Part shown: positions 1-8,244 of the stretch, piece by piece
Layout: the number at the start of each line of letters is the position of its first letter
How positions within the stretch are numbered: position 1 is the first letter of the stretch
NCBI GenBank assembly: GCA_934317205.1
Contig: CAKREL010000009.1
Span: 1 to 39,500, forward strand
Length of the DNA: 39,500 nucleotides
Direction of reading: 5' to 3'
From: an uncultured Eubacterium sp.
GTDB lineage: Bacteria; Bacillota; Clostridia; Lachnospirales; Lachnospiraceae
Program-made: the position numbers and the translations under genes
Notes under the pieces: model-generated
The model's database searches: none
What the model saw: only the letters and a program-made list of their open reading frames with translations
What the model was told of the DNA's origin: nothing

Positions 1-171
1 GAATTAGTAAAATTTGCAGATAATCTGGAAAAAGCTTGTATTGATACAATAGAATCTGGTAAAATGACAAAAGACTTGGCATTAATTACAGAATTGGAAA
101 ATCCAGTTGTATTAAACAGCCTTGATTTCATCAAAGCAATCCGTGAGACACTGGAAAAAATGTATGCATAA
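1..171 (+). CDS. icd: Isocitrate dehydrogenase (NADP), C-terminal fragment
   Basis: The window opens inside this gene; 56 C-terminal residues are readable in frame 1 up to a TAA at 169-171. The segment ACIDTIESGKMTKDLAL followed by a short helix ending in KMYA is the typical C-terminus of the eukaryotic-like/Clostridia NADP-dependent isocitrate dehydrogenase. That enzyme oxidatively decarboxylates isocitrate to 2-oxoglutarate in the cytoplasm. The catalytic core lies outside the window, so activity cannot be judged. The perfect terminator at 320-350 may end this transcript. Confidence 0.8.
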   Translation, partial: ELVKFADNLEKACIDTIESGKMTKDLALITELENPVVLNSLDFIKAIRETLEKMYA

Positions 172-319
172 GATGCATATCGGAAAAACAGTATCAGTTT
201 AACCGTTGATTCTGCAATCTGCCAGACATGAATAATGATTTCGTATCAGACAGAATAGAAAAGTATAAAACTATCTGCTATGACGGAAATCTTATTCTGA
301 TGAAGAAAAATGAGAAACA

Positions 320-350
320 GGAATCCTGCAATCTGCAGGATTCCATTTTT
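320..350 (+). terminator. Intrinsic terminator or attenuator ahead of the ABC-F gene
   Basis: Bases 320-329 (GGAATCCTGC) pair perfectly with 335-344 (GCAGGATTCC) around a 5-nt loop, followed by ATTTTT. It ends only 18 nt before the ABC-F start at 369. It can be the icd terminator or a conditional attenuator in the ABC-F leader. An 11-nt sequence of its 5' arm and loop (CTGCAATCTGC, 326-336) also occurs at 212-222. Bases 208-215 could pair with 335-342 (two G-U pairs), a possible antiterminator. Confidence 0.8.
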
Positions 351-368
351 AAGGTGAGGAAGAAACAT

Positions 369-2288
369 ATGATTTTAGCATGTCAAAATATCAGTAAATC
401 ATTTGGTGTGGATCCGGTGATCCGAAATGTGAGTTTTCATGTGGAAGATCAGGAAAAAGTGGCGATTGTCGGAATTAACGGTGCCGGAAAATCCACACTG
501 TTGAAAATTATTGTTGGGGAACTGCCGGCAGATGAAGGTACGGTAACCCTTGCAAAAGGAAAAACGCTGGGCTATCTGGCGCAGCATCAGGATATCGCAG
601 ATGAGCGGACGATTTATGAGGCGGTTCTGGAAGGAAAACGCCAGCTCATTGATATGGAACAGAAGATACGCGAGCTGGAAGAAGGAATGCAGTCCGTATC
701 AAAAGAGGATATGGAAGCCTATATGGAAAATTATCATAAGTTGCTGCATGAATTTGAAGCCAGGGACGGTTATTCTTACCGTAGTGAGGTCTCCGGTGTC
801 TTAAAAGGTCTTGGATTTTCCGAGGATGATTTTGAAAAACATTGTAATGAGTTGTCCGGTGGACAGAAAACCCGTGTATCCCTGGCACGATTGCTGGTGA
901 CTCATCCTGATATTATCTTGTTGGATGAGCCGACGAACCACTTAGATATTGAATCCATTCAGTGGTTGGAGACTTTTTTACTGAATTATAAGGGAGCTGT
1001 TGTGATCGTGGCCCATGACCGTTATTTTCTGGATCGGATTGTGACAAAAGTAGTGGAAATCAGCATGCATAAATCTGCAGTTTATGACGGTAATTATACG
1101 GATTATGCAGCAAAGGCTGCTTTTGCAAGAGAGGAAGCACTGCGTGCTTATTATAATCAGCAGCGTGAGATCAAGCATCAGGAAGCAGTCATTGAAAAAC
1201 TGAAATCATTTAACCGCGAGAAATCTATCAAACGTGCAGAGAGCCGTGAAAAACAGCTGGCAAAAATTGATGTTTTAGAAAAACCGCAGGAAGAAAAGTC
1301 TGAGATGCATATGACATTGACACCGTCCATTATCAGTGGAAATGATGTACTGCGGGTGGAAGGTCTGTCAAAAGCTTACGAAAATAAGAAACTGTTTCAG
1401 GATATTTCTTTTGAAATCAAGCGCGGAGAGCGCGTAGCATTGATTGGACAGAACGGAACCGGAAAGACAACAATTTTAAAGATTCTGAATGAAAAAGTAA
1501 ATGCAGATGCAGGTTCTTTTACTCTCGGAACAAATGTGAAAATCGGTTATTATGATCAGGAACAGCAAGTGCTCCATATGGAAAAAACGCTGATGGAGGA
1601 GATCGCGGATGATTATCCGAAGCTGACACAGACCCGTATTCGAAACATTCTGGCGGCATTTTTGTTTACCGAGGATGATGTATTCAAGCGTGTCAGTGAT
1701 TTAAGCGGTGGTGAGCGCGGCCGTCTGTCACTGGCAAAGCTGATGCTTTCTGAAGCAAACTTCCTGATCTTGGATGAGCCGACAAACCATTTGGATATCG
1801 CATCTAAAGAGATTCTGGAATCTGCCTTGAACCGTTATGAAGGCACCGTGCTTTTTGTATCCCATGATCGTTATTTTATTAACCGGACAGCAACACGTAT
1901 CCTGAACTTGACAGAGCATAGTCTCGTTAATTATATCGGTAACTACGATTATTATCTGGAGAAAAAAGAAACAAACGAGCGGGCATATCTAACCTCTTCT
2001 GAGACAGAAGTAACAATAAGTACCGCAGAAGTGTCAGAAGGAAAGACGGACTGGCAGTCTCAGAAAGAAGAACAGGCGAAAAAACGTAAGATTCAGAACC
2101 GTGTGAAGAAAATTGAAGCAGAAATTGAATCTTTGGAGGAAAAACTGGAAGCACTTGATGAACAGTTTCAGGACCCTGCGGTAGCGACAAATTCCGCAAA
2201 GCTTGGAAAATTGCACAGTGAGCAGGTGGAAGTACAGGAAAAACTCGAACAGTTGTATGAAGAGTGGGAAGAACTTGCATCTGATTGA
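369..2288 (+). CDS. ABC-F family ATPase (YdiF/Uup-like), ribosome-associated
   Basis: Soluble protein with two ABC ATPase domains in one chain and no membrane segment, the hallmark of ABC-F proteins that act on the ribosome rather than in transport. The first half has Walker A GINGAGKST, signature LSGGQKTR and Walker B LLDEPTNHLD. The second has GQNGTGKTT, LSGGERGR and LILDEPTNHLD. The halves are joined by a basic linker, and the last ~80 residues form a charged coiled coil, as in YdiF/Uup. The frame is open back to 228, with ATGs at 228 and 300. I chose 369 (MILACQNISKSF) because AGGTGAGGA lies 8 nt upstream and family proteins start this way; this gives 639 aa. Family roles range from translation quality control to ribosome protection against antibiotics; the subfamily here is not resolved. 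Confidence 0.9.
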   Translation: MILACQNISKSFGVDPVIRNVSFHVEDQEKVAIVGINGAGKSTLLKIIVGELPADEGTVTLAKGKTLGYLAQHQDIADERTIYEAVLEGKRQLIDMEQKIRELEEGMQSVSKEDMEAYMENYHKLLHEFEARDGYSYRSEVSGVLKGLGFSEDDFEKHCNELSGGQKTRVSLARLLVTHPDIILLDEPTNHLDIESIQWLETFLLNYKGAVVIVAHDRYFLDRIVTKVVEISMHKSAVYDGNYTDYAAKAAFAREEALRAYYNQQREIKHQEAVIEKLKSFNREKSIKRAESREKQLAKIDVLEKPQEEKSEMHMTLTPSIISGNDVLRVEGLSKAYENKKLFQDISFEIKRGERVALIGQNGTGKTTILKILNEKVNADAGSFTLGTNVKIGYYDQEQQVLHMEKTLMEEIADDYPKLTQTRIRNILAAFLFTEDDVFKRVSDLSGGERGRLSLAKLMLSEANFLILDEPTNHLDIASKEILESALNRYEGTVLFVSHDRYFINRTATRILNLTEHSLVNYIGNYDYYLEKKETNERAYLTSSETEVTISTAEVSEGKTDWQSQKEEQAKKRKIQNRVKKIEAEIESLEEKLEALDEQFQDPAVATNSAKLGKLHSEQVEVQEKLEQLYEEWEELASD

Positions 2289-2295
2289 TAAAAAA

Positions 2296-2324
2296 TTGAC
2301 AAAAAGAATTTATGTGTATATAAT
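2296..2324 (+). promoter_or_regulatory. Sigma-A promoter of rex
   Basis: TTGACA (2296-2301), a 17-nt spacer and TATAAT (2319-2324): a perfect consensus promoter just after the ABC-F stop. A small 6-bp hairpin (CTGTAG 2337-2342 / CTACAG 2347-2352) lies in the predicted 5' UTR before the ribosome binding site. I saw no palindromic Rex operator here. Confidence 0.85.
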
Positions 2325-2375
2325 AACCATAGATAACTGTAGAGAACTACAGATGGTTGGAGGAGTATAGAAACA

Positions 2376-3011
2376 ATGCAAAAGGAAATTTCGCAGGCTG
2401 TCATACGCCGTATGCCCCGGTATTATCGTTATCTGGGAGAATTGCTAGATGCTGGAGTGGAGAGGATTTCGTCCAATGAACTAAGCGTCCGTATGAAAGT
2501 CACAGCATCACAGATCAGACAGGATCTAAATAATTTTGGCGGATTTGGACAGCAGGGATATGGATATAATGTGCAGTATCTGTATGAGGAAATCGGAAAG
2601 ATTCTCGGACTTGACAGGCAGCATAATATCATCGTTGTCGGAGCTGGTAACATGGGACAGGCACTGGCAAATTATGTTAAATTCGAAAAACGTGGATTTG
2701 TTATCACGGGATTGTTTGACGTTAATCCGGCACTGGCAGGTTTGTCAGTCCGTGGCATTGAAATACATATGATGGATGAACTTCCAGAGTTTTTAAAGAC
2801 ACAGCGAGTAGATATTGCTGTGCTGACACTGCCGAAGGAAAAAGCAGAACGGGCAGCAGAAAAGCTTGTAGAGCTTGGCATTCATGCTATTTGGAATTTC
2901 GCACATCTGGATTTGGAACTTCCGGATGATGTGGTAGTAGAAAATGTTCATTTGTCTGACAGTTTAATGCAACTGTCCTATAACATTGTTCGCAGACAGG
3001 ATGAGAAATAA
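2376..3011 (+). CDS. rex: Redox-sensing transcriptional repressor Rex
   Basis: 211-residue DNA-binding repressor that senses the NADH/NAD+ ratio. In this family the dimer is released from DNA when NADH rises, inducing fermentation and NADH-reoxidising genes. The N-terminal ~80 residues form the winged-helix domain (conserved stretch TASQIRQDLNNFGGFG). A Rossmann fold follows with GAGNMG (89-94) for the dinucleotide, and a C-terminal swap helix. Length matches the family. A TTGGAGGAG site lies upstream of the ATG. It is monocistronic by appearance, between its own promoter and the strong terminator at 3032-3075. Confidence 0.95.
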   Translation: MQKEISQAVIRRMPRYYRYLGELLDAGVERISSNELSVRMKVTASQIRQDLNNFGGFGQQGYGYNVQYLYEEIGKILGLDRQHNIIVVGAGNMGQALANYVKFEKRGFVITGLFDVNPALAGLSVRGIEIHMMDELPEFLKTQRVDIAVLTLPKEKAERAAEKLVELGIHAIWNFAHLDLELPDDVVVENVHLSDSLMQLSYNIVRRQDEK

Positions 3012-3031
3012 ATAAGCATCGATGAGACGTT

Positions 3032-3075
3032 ATAAAATGCGCTTTGTTCTATGGACAGAGCGCATTTTATTATTG
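3032..3075. terminator. Rho-independent terminator after rex
   Basis: A 16-bp stem (3032-3047 with 3055-3070, one G-U pair) and 7-nt loop, with T-rich sequence on the 3' side and A-rich on the 5' side. It could work on both strands. Confidence 0.9.
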
Positions 3076-3083
3076 AAGAATTA

Positions 3084-3092
3084 TGATATAAT
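3084..3092 (+). promoter_or_regulatory. Extended -10 promoter upstream of nnr
   Basis: TGATATAAT is an extended -10 element (TG 3084-3085, TATAAT 3087-3092). No good -35 is visible; the expected position falls in the rex terminator arm. The same arrangement precedes the related leader at 21811. Confidence 0.55.
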
Positions 3093-3166
3093 GAGCGCAA
3101 GCGAGTCAACATGCTTGCATGATTGACGAACGGCGAAATTATTGAGTGATGTAATCACGATATAAT
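3093..3166 (+). repeat. Structured 5' leader element, family 1, copy 1 (nnr)
   Basis: This stretch shares an ordered set of blocks with 21820-21895: GAGTCAA, about 9 nt, ATGATTGAC, then an ATTATTG...GTG..TGT..A..CACG..ATAAT hairpin. Here stem 1 pairs GTCAACATG (3105-3113) with CATGATTGAC (3118-3127, one bulge). Stem 2 pairs GTGA (3146-3149) with TCAC (3155-3158) plus flanking A/T pairs. It lies between the -10 and the ribosome binding site, so it should be in the mRNA leader. Confidence 0.55.
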
Positions 3167-3199
3167 CAGGCAGAGGATATGGCAGAAGGGAATAATTGT

Positions 3200-4714
3200 A
3201 TGAAATATATCTTAGACAGTCATGAAATGAAACAATGTGATGAAAATACTATGCAGCGGTGTGGCATGCCTTCAGTTGTGTTAATGGAGCGTGCAGCTAT
3301 GGCAGCAGCGCAGGAGATTATCAAGCATTATCCAGAAACAGAGACAAAGGTGCTTGTCGTTTGCGGAGCAGGTAATAATGGCGGTGATGGTATTGCTGTT
3401 GCGCGCCTGTTATTTTTGAAAGGATATCAGACAGCTATCTGTTTTGTTGGAAATCGTGAAAAAATGACCACTGAGACGGCACATCAGATGCAGGTTGCAG
3501 AAAATTACGGTGTACCGATATGTGAAGCAAATGAAGCATTTCAACAAATGTGGAATGTGGTTGTAGATGCTATTTTCGGCATTGGGCTTTGTCGGGAAGT
3601 ATCCGGCAGGTATGCAGCTCTCCTGGAACAGATGAATAAAATGAATGCTTATAAAGTGGCAATAGATATTGCTTCAGGTGTATCTGGAAGTAGCGGTCAG
3701 GTGCTTGGAATTGCTTTTTGGGCAGATTTGACAGTTACATTTGGATTTGCAAAAAGAGGGCAACTGCTGTATCCGGGAGCAGAATATACCGGTGAACTTG
3801 TGGTGGCAGATATCGGAATCAACGAACAGAGTTTGTTTGATTTAAAGCCACAAATGTGTGTGCTGGAGGTGTCTGATCTGAAGCTTCTGCCAAAGCGCAA
3901 AGAACGTTCAAATAAAGGAAGTTACGGAAAATTGTTGCTTCTGGCTGGTTCTGCACAGATGGCCGGAGCTGCAGTTTTTGCGGCGAAAGCAGCATATCGG
4001 ATGGGATGCGGTCTGGTTCGAGTAGTTACAGTTGAACAAAATCGTCTGATTTTGCAAGAACAGGTGCCTGAGGCTGTTCTGGCGGTTTACAATGAAGGGA
4101 CAGATGTGGTAAAATTTGTAGAAACGCAATTGCATTGGGCTGATGCAGTAGTGGCAGGTCCGGGTATTGGAAAGTCGGAATTGTCAGAGCGTATGTTGTA
4201 TGAACTGCTTCGACAGGTACATGTTCCATGTCTGTGTGATGCAGATGCGCTTAATTTGATTGCTAAAAAGCCGGACTGGTGGAATGAGATACAGACAGAA
4301 ATGATCATTACACCGCATCTTGGCGAGATGTCCAGACTCACAGGACAGCCAATTTCCGAGATTCAGGATGCACTGGTGGAAACAGCAACGGATTTTTCCA
4401 AAGAACATCAAATAACGGTGGTTTTGAAGGATGCACATACAGTAACAGTAAACAAAAGTGGCAGTTGCTTTTTGAACTTGAGTGGAAATCAAGGAATGGC
4501 GACAGCTGGATCCGGAGACGTATTAAGCGGTATGATCGGTGCACTGTTGGCACAACATGTAGAACCGGAGATAGCAGCACCGTTAGGCGTTTTCATTCAT
4601 GGACTGGCAGGAGATGCTGCAGTACCGAAATGTGGTCACTATGCAATGATGGCTAGTGATATTGTGGAAGGAATCATAGATGTGTTGCGGAAACAGGAGG
4701 ACACGAAGAAATGA
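3200..4714 (+). CDS. nnr: Bifunctional NAD(P)H-hydrate epimerase / ADP-dependent NAD(P)H-hydrate dehydratase
   Basis: Repairs hydrated NADH and NADPH. The N-terminal YjeF_N domain (about residues 1-210, with GAGNNGGDG in the Rossmann loop) epimerises the R and S hydrates. The C-terminal ribokinase-like domain (about 220-500) dehydrates the S form using ADP and carries the catalytic NQGMATAGSGDVLSG stretch. At about 504 aa it matches the usual fused enzyme. The frame is open to an ATG at 3179, but AGAGGA abuts that codon. The ATG at 3200 has AGAAGGGA at 8 nt and gives the usual MKYILDS start. The stop overlaps alr by 4 nt (ATGA), so the two are translationally coupled. Confidence 0.93.
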   Translation: MKYILDSHEMKQCDENTMQRCGMPSVVLMERAAMAAAQEIIKHYPETETKVLVVCGAGNNGGDGIAVARLLFLKGYQTAICFVGNREKMTTETAHQMQVAENYGVPICEANEAFQQMWNVVVDAIFGIGLCREVSGRYAALLEQMNKMNAYKVAIDIASGVSGSSGQVLGIAFWADLTVTFGFAKRGQLLYPGAEYTGELVVADIGINEQSLFDLKPQMCVLEVSDLKLLPKRKERSNKGSYGKLLLLAGSAQMAGAAVFAAKAAYRMGCGLVRVVTVEQNRLILQEQVPEAVLAVYNEGTDVVKFVETQLHWADAVVAGPGIGKSELSERMLYELLRQVHVPCLCDADALNLIAKKPDWWNEIQTEMIITPHLGEMSRLTGQPISEIQDALVETATDFSKEHQITVVLKDAHTVTVNKSGSCFLNLSGNQGMATAGSGDVLSGMIGALLAQHVEPEIAAPLGVFIHGLAGDAAVPKCGHYAMMASDIVEGIIDVLRKQEDTKK

Positions 4715-5847
4715 TAGAATATCGTAGAATAAGCGCAGACATTGATTTGGATGCGTTAACACATAATTTGGATGAAATACATCGTTGCATCAGCAAGGAT
4801 ACAAAAATTATTGCTGTTGTAAAAGCAGATGGGTATGGACATGGTGCAGTTCCACTGGCTGAAGTCATGGAAAAACGTGAGGATGTCTGGGGTTATGCAG
4901 TAGCCACACCGGAGGAAGCAGAGGAACTTTACAGTAATGAGATAAAAAAACCAATTCTTATTTTGGGTTATACGTTCCCAGAATATGATGAACAGATTGT
5001 AAAAGAAAATCTGCGCCCGGCTATTTTTTCGTTCATTCGTGCAAAACAGTTGTCAGAAGAAGCCGTAAGGCAGAATAAAATCTGTAAGATCCACATTAAG
5101 TTAGACACTGGCATGAGCCGCATTGGCTATCAGGTAACAGAGCAGTCAGCGAATGAGATTGCACAGATCGCTAAGTTGCCGAATATTATGATAGAAGGAA
5201 TATTTACTCATTTTTCAAAGGCAGATGAGACTGACAAGACATTTACCAAAAAACAGGCAGATGCTTACGATAAGATGATCGACTGGCTGGAGGAACGTCA
5301 GGTATCTATTCCAATCCATCATGTATCAAACAGTGCAGGAATTGTGGATATGCCCGAATATAATAAGGATATTGTGCGTGCAGGCATTATTTTATATGGA
5401 TTGTGGCCATCCGATGAAGTGAAAAAAAATAATATCGATCTGCAACCACTACTGTCTTTGAAAAGCCATGTGGTTCATGTAAAAGAGCTGGAGCCAGGGC
5501 GAATCATTAGTTACGGTGGTACTTTTGAAGTAGAAAAAACAATGCGGATCGCAACTGTACCCGTAGGTTATGCAGACGGTTATCCACGCAGTTTATCCAA
5601 TAAAGGTTATGTGCTGATCCATGGAAAACGTGCAGCAATCTGCGGAAGAGTATGTATGGATCAGATGATGGTGGATGTGACAGATATCGAAGATGTGTGT
5701 CCGGGTGATGCTGTGACTCTGATTGGACGGGATGGTGCTGCATGCATTACATTAGAAGAACTCGGAGATCTGTCCGGACGGTTTAATTATGAATTTGTCT
5801 GCGACCTGAATAAACGAATTCCACGAGTATATGTAAAGCAGAAATAA
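4711..5847 (+). CDS. alr: Alanine racemase
   Basis: PLP-dependent interconversion of L- and D-alanine, supplying D-Ala for peptidoglycan. The PLP lysine is K38 in AVVKADGYGHG. The second catalytic residue, a tyrosine, is Y268 in IISYGGTF. HHVSNSAG and RAGIILYG are further family motifs in the TIM-barrel domain, and CMDQMMVDVT sits in the C-terminal beta domain. Length 378 aa is normal. It overlaps nnr by 4 nt and precedes mazF, a common order (alr-mazF) in Firmicutes. Confidence 0.96.
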   Translation: MIEYRRISADIDLDALTHNLDEIHRCISKDTKIIAVVKADGYGHGAVPLAEVMEKREDVWGYAVATPEEAEELYSNEIKKPILILGYTFPEYDEQIVKENLRPAIFSFIRAKQLSEEAVRQNKICKIHIKLDTGMSRIGYQVTEQSANEIAQIAKLPNIMIEGIFTHFSKADETDKTFTKKQADAYDKMIDWLEERQVSIPIHHVSNSAGIVDMPEYNKDIVRAGIILYGLWPSDEVKKNNIDLQPLLSLKSHVVHVKELEPGRIISYGGTFEVEKTMRIATVPVGYADGYPRSLSNKGYVLIHGKRAAICGRVCMDQMMVDVTDIEDVCPGDAVTLIGRDGAACITLEELGDLSGRFNYEFVCDLNKRIPRVYVKQK

Positions 5848-5933
5848 GTATAGAAAAAATTCTTCGGAAAATAGAATACACATGCAAAAATGAGGGAAGA
5901 ATGAAAACAACCTGAACAAATGGAGTGTGTAAC

Positions 5934-6275
5934 ATGTTAATTCGAAGAGGAGATATTTATTATGCCGATTTGCGCCCGGTGGTGGGGTCGGAGCAAGGGG
6001 GCGTGCGCCCAGTGCTGATCATTCAAAATGATATTGGAAATCGGCACAGTCCGACAGTGATTTGTGCAGCAATCACGTCACGGATGAATAAAGCAAAATT
6101 ACCGACACATATCGAACTGAGTGCAACTCGTTACCATATGGTGAAAGATTCTGTGATTTTATTAGAACAGTTGCGTACTATTGATAAAGTGCGGTTAAAA
6201 GATAAAATCTGTCATCTCGACAGCGAAATTATGGAGAAAGTAGGAAAAGCATTGCGGATCAGTATGGAACTGTGA
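5934..6275 (+). CDS. mazF: MazF/PemK-family endoribonuclease toxin, no MazE seen
   Basis: 113-residue protein with the MazF signature [21 protein letters not shown], then VLIIQND and the TSR segment. Family members (EndoA/NdoA) are ribosome-independent mRNA interferases cutting at short specific sequences. A GTG at 5925 is in frame, but TGGAG at 5921-5925 points to the ATG at 5934 ([10 protein letters not shown]). In Bacillus a MazE antitoxin gene sits between alr and mazF. Here the 86-nt gap holds no frame long enough for one, and none follows mazF, so the toxin appears orphaned. The gap also has no clear promoter, so it is probably expressed with alr. Confidence 0.93.
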   Translation: MLIRRGDIYYADLRPVVGSEQGGVRPVLIIQNDIGNRHSPTVICAAITSRMNKAKLPTHIELSATRYHMVKDSVILLEQLRTIDKVRLKDKICHLDSEIMEKVGKALRISMEL

Positions 6276-6286
6276 AGTACATAATC

Positions 6287-6315
6287 TTGACGGATGTGCG
6301 GGCAGATGCTATTCT
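6287..6315 (+). promoter_or_regulatory. Probable promoter of corC
   Basis: TTGACG (6287-6292), 17-nt spacer, TATTCT (6310-6315), starting 11 nt after the mazF stop. Confidence 0.6.
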
Positions 6316-6354
6316 ATTTTAAGTAGTGGAAAATCTCAGAAGGAGTATGTGACA

Positions 6355-7248
6355 ATGGAGGATGACAGTAGTCCGTTAAATTATTTTGAAAAAGGATTGA
6401 AGAAACTATTTGGAAAAAACCGCCGAGGAAGCGGAGAAGATCTGACAGAGCAGGAAATCATGTCTATGGTAAATGAGGGACATGAAAATGGTGTGCTTCA
6501 GGAGAGTGAAGCGGAGATGATCAATAATATTTTTACGCTGGATCAGAAAGAAGCAAAGGATATTATGACACACCGTAAGCAAATCATGGCACTGGATGGG
6601 GCATGTTCCTTGCAGGAAGTATTAGCAGAAATTCGCGATATGGGATATTCCCGTTATCCGGTTTATCTGGATGATATTGATAATATTATCGGTATCATAC
6701 ATATTAAAGACCTTTTGAATCAGATGCAGGATTGTGTGGATCCGAAAAAGAAGCTAACCAGGATTGATAATCTGATCCGTCCGGCATCATTTATTCCTGA
6801 GACACGAAATATTGATGTGTTGTTTAAAAATATGCAGTCTCAGAAAATCCATATGGTAATTGTAGTAGATGAGTACGGACAGACATCGGGGCTTGTGACC
6901 ATGGAAGATATTTTGGAAGAGATTGTGGGAAATATCTTTGATGAGCATGATGCAGAAGAGGAACAAATCGTTGAAGAAGCAGATGGAAGTTATATCATTG
7001 ACGGTATGACAGATTTTGATGAAGTATGTGAACTTCTTGAAATAGAGAATGAAGAAACAGAAGATTTTGATACGTTGAGTGGATTTTTGATCTCACGAAT
7101 CAACAAGATTCCGATGAATGGTGAGACGTATGAAATCAGTGCATATGGTTACAGATTTGATGTTCTGCTTGTAGAGCACAGGGTGATCCGAACTGTACGC
7201 GTGACAAAAGAACCAGAAGAGGAAGAAAATCAAAACTTGTCAGAATAA
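6355..7248 (+). CDS. CorC/TlyC-like CBS-pair protein, soluble form
   Basis: 297 residues with a tandem CBS pair (about 66-125 and 140-195) and a C-terminal CorC_HlyC transporter-associated domain (about 210-287). KDIMTHR, SRYPVYLDD and VIVVDEYGQTSGLVTMEDILEEIVGNI are typical of the family. Proteins of this build are linked to magnesium/cobalt efflux or called hemolysin-like; CBS pairs usually bind adenine nucleotides. The N-terminal DUF21 membrane domain of longer relatives is absent, so this is the short cytoplasmic type. AAGGAG at 6340-6345 sits 9 nt before ATG 6355 and only 3 nt before an in-frame GTG at 6349, which favours 6355. Function is inferred from family only. Confidence 0.85.
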   Translation: MEDDSSPLNYFEKGLKKLFGKNRRGSGEDLTEQEIMSMVNEGHENGVLQESEAEMINNIFTLDQKEAKDIMTHRKQIMALDGACSLQEVLAEIRDMGYSRYPVYLDDIDNIIGIIHIKDLLNQMQDCVDPKKKLTRIDNLIRPASFIPETRNIDVLFKNMQSQKIHMVIVVDEYGQTSGLVTMEDILEEIVGNIFDEHDAEEEQIVEEADGSYIIDGMTDFDEVCELLEIENEETEDFDTLSGFLISRINKIPMNGETYEISAYGYRFDVLLVEHRVIRTVRVTKEPEEEENQNLSE

Positions 7249-7265
7249 TGATGTTGTGTTATAAT
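7237..7265 (+). promoter_or_regulatory. Promoter of yebC
   Basis: TTGTCA (7237-7242), 17-nt spacer, TATAAT (7260-7265). The -35 lies inside the last codons of corC and the spacer crosses its stop. Confidence 0.75.
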
Positions 7266-7304
7266 GAAAGTTAGTTTTGAAAAATAAGATAGGGAGAGAT
7301 AAAT

Positions 7305-8033
7305 ATGTCAGGACATTCAAAGTTTGCAAATATTAAACATAAAAAAGAAAAAAATGATGCTGCAAAAGGAAAAATCTTTACGATTATCGGACGTGAGATT
7401 GCAGTAGCAGTAAAAGAAGGCGGTCCGGATCCTGCAAATAATAGCAGACTTCGTGATGTTATTGCAAAAGCAAAAGCAAATAACATGCCAAATGATACTA
7501 TTGATCGTGGTATCAAAAAAGCTGCCGGAGATGCAAATTCAGTAAACTATGAGTATGTTTCTTATGAAGGATATGGACCAAACGGTACAGCAATCATTGT
7601 CGATGCGCTGACAGACAATAAGAACCGTACAGCAGCGAATGTAAGAAATGCATTTACAAAAGGAAAAGGAAATGTAGGAACACCAGGTTGTGTATCTTAT
7701 ATGTTTGATAAAAAAGGTCAGATCATCATTGATAAAGAGAATTGTGATATGGATGCGGATGATCTGATGATGGCTGCACTGGATGCAGGTGCAGAAGATT
7801 TCAATGAAGAAGAGGATAGTTTTGAGATTATTACAGATCCGGATTCTTTCAGTGAAGTAAGACAGGCATTAGAAGATGCAGGTATCGAGATGGCTAGCGC
7901 TGAGGTTACTATGATTCCTCAGACTTACGTTGAACTGACAGATGAGCAGGATTTGTATTGCATCAACAAAATCCTTGATTTATTGGATGCTGATGATGAT
8001 GTACAGCAGGTATATCATAACTGGGATGAGTAG
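7305..8033 (+). CDS. yebC: YebC/TACO1 family translation factor
   Basis: 242 residues, normal family length, with the invariant N-terminus [14 protein letters not shown] and the block [11 protein letters not shown]. The family was long annotated as a transcriptional regulator. More recent work assigns bacterial YebC and mitochondrial TACO1 to translation, helping ribosomes through polyproline-containing stretches. It has its own promoter and a strong terminator, so it is probably monocistronic. Which of the two roles applies here is not visible from the sequence. Confidence 0.92.
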   Translation: MSGHSKFANIKHKKEKNDAAKGKIFTIIGREIAVAVKEGGPDPANNSRLRDVIAKAKANNMPNDTIDRGIKKAAGDANSVNYEYVSYEGYGPNGTAIIVDALTDNKNRTAANVRNAFTKGKGNVGTPGCVSYMFDKKGQIIIDKENCDMDADDLMMAALDAGAEDFNEEEDSFEIITDPDSFSEVRQALEDAGIEMASAEVTMIPQTYVELTDEQDLYCINKILDLLDADDDVQQVYHNWDE

Positions 8034-8091
8034 TTGAACGCAGATTACAAAATCGGATTGAGAGTGTCTACTTATAAAAAATGAATACAAT

Positions 8092-8129
8092 ATGACCAAT
8101 GTCACGGAAAGAAGACATTGGTCATTTTT
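8092..8129 (+). terminator. Terminator after yebC
   Basis: ATGACCAATGTC (8092-8103) pairs perfectly with GACATTGGTCAT (8114-8125) around a 10-nt loop and runs into five Ts. Confidence 0.92.
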
Positions 8130-8153
8130 AATTCCAAATTTTGTAACTGACCT

Positions 8154-8182
8154 TTTACATTACTTCTGTACTATGGTATAAT
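8154..8182 (+). promoter_or_regulatory. Promoter of glgA
   Basis: TTTACA (8154-8159), 17-nt spacer, extended -10 TGGTATAAT (8174-8182). The leader downstream contains a 6-bp hairpin (8207-8212 with 8217-8222, one G-U pair) ending about 10 nt before the ribosome binding site. Confidence 0.75.
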
Positions 8183-8244
8183 AAAACTAATAAATTTGAA
8201 TGCGAACCGGGCATAAGCCTGGAACAAGAGTCAGGGGGTTCAAA

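Noticed and set aside
228..368. Upstream extension of the ABC-F frame (ATGs at 228 and 300)
   Set aside because: Low family similarity, no Shine-Dalgarno, and it would run through the terminator hairpin. ATG 369 has a strong site and the normal N-terminus.
2289..2375. Rex operator for autoregulation in the rex promoter region
   Set aside because: No TTGTTAA-n-TTAACAA-like palindrome is present; the only palindrome is a short CTGTAG/CTACAG hairpin.
8034..8044. 11-nt match (TTGAACGCAGA) to the start of the 33854 palindromic element, just after yebC
   Set aside because: Similarity stops after 11 nt and none of the hairpins follow; could be chance.
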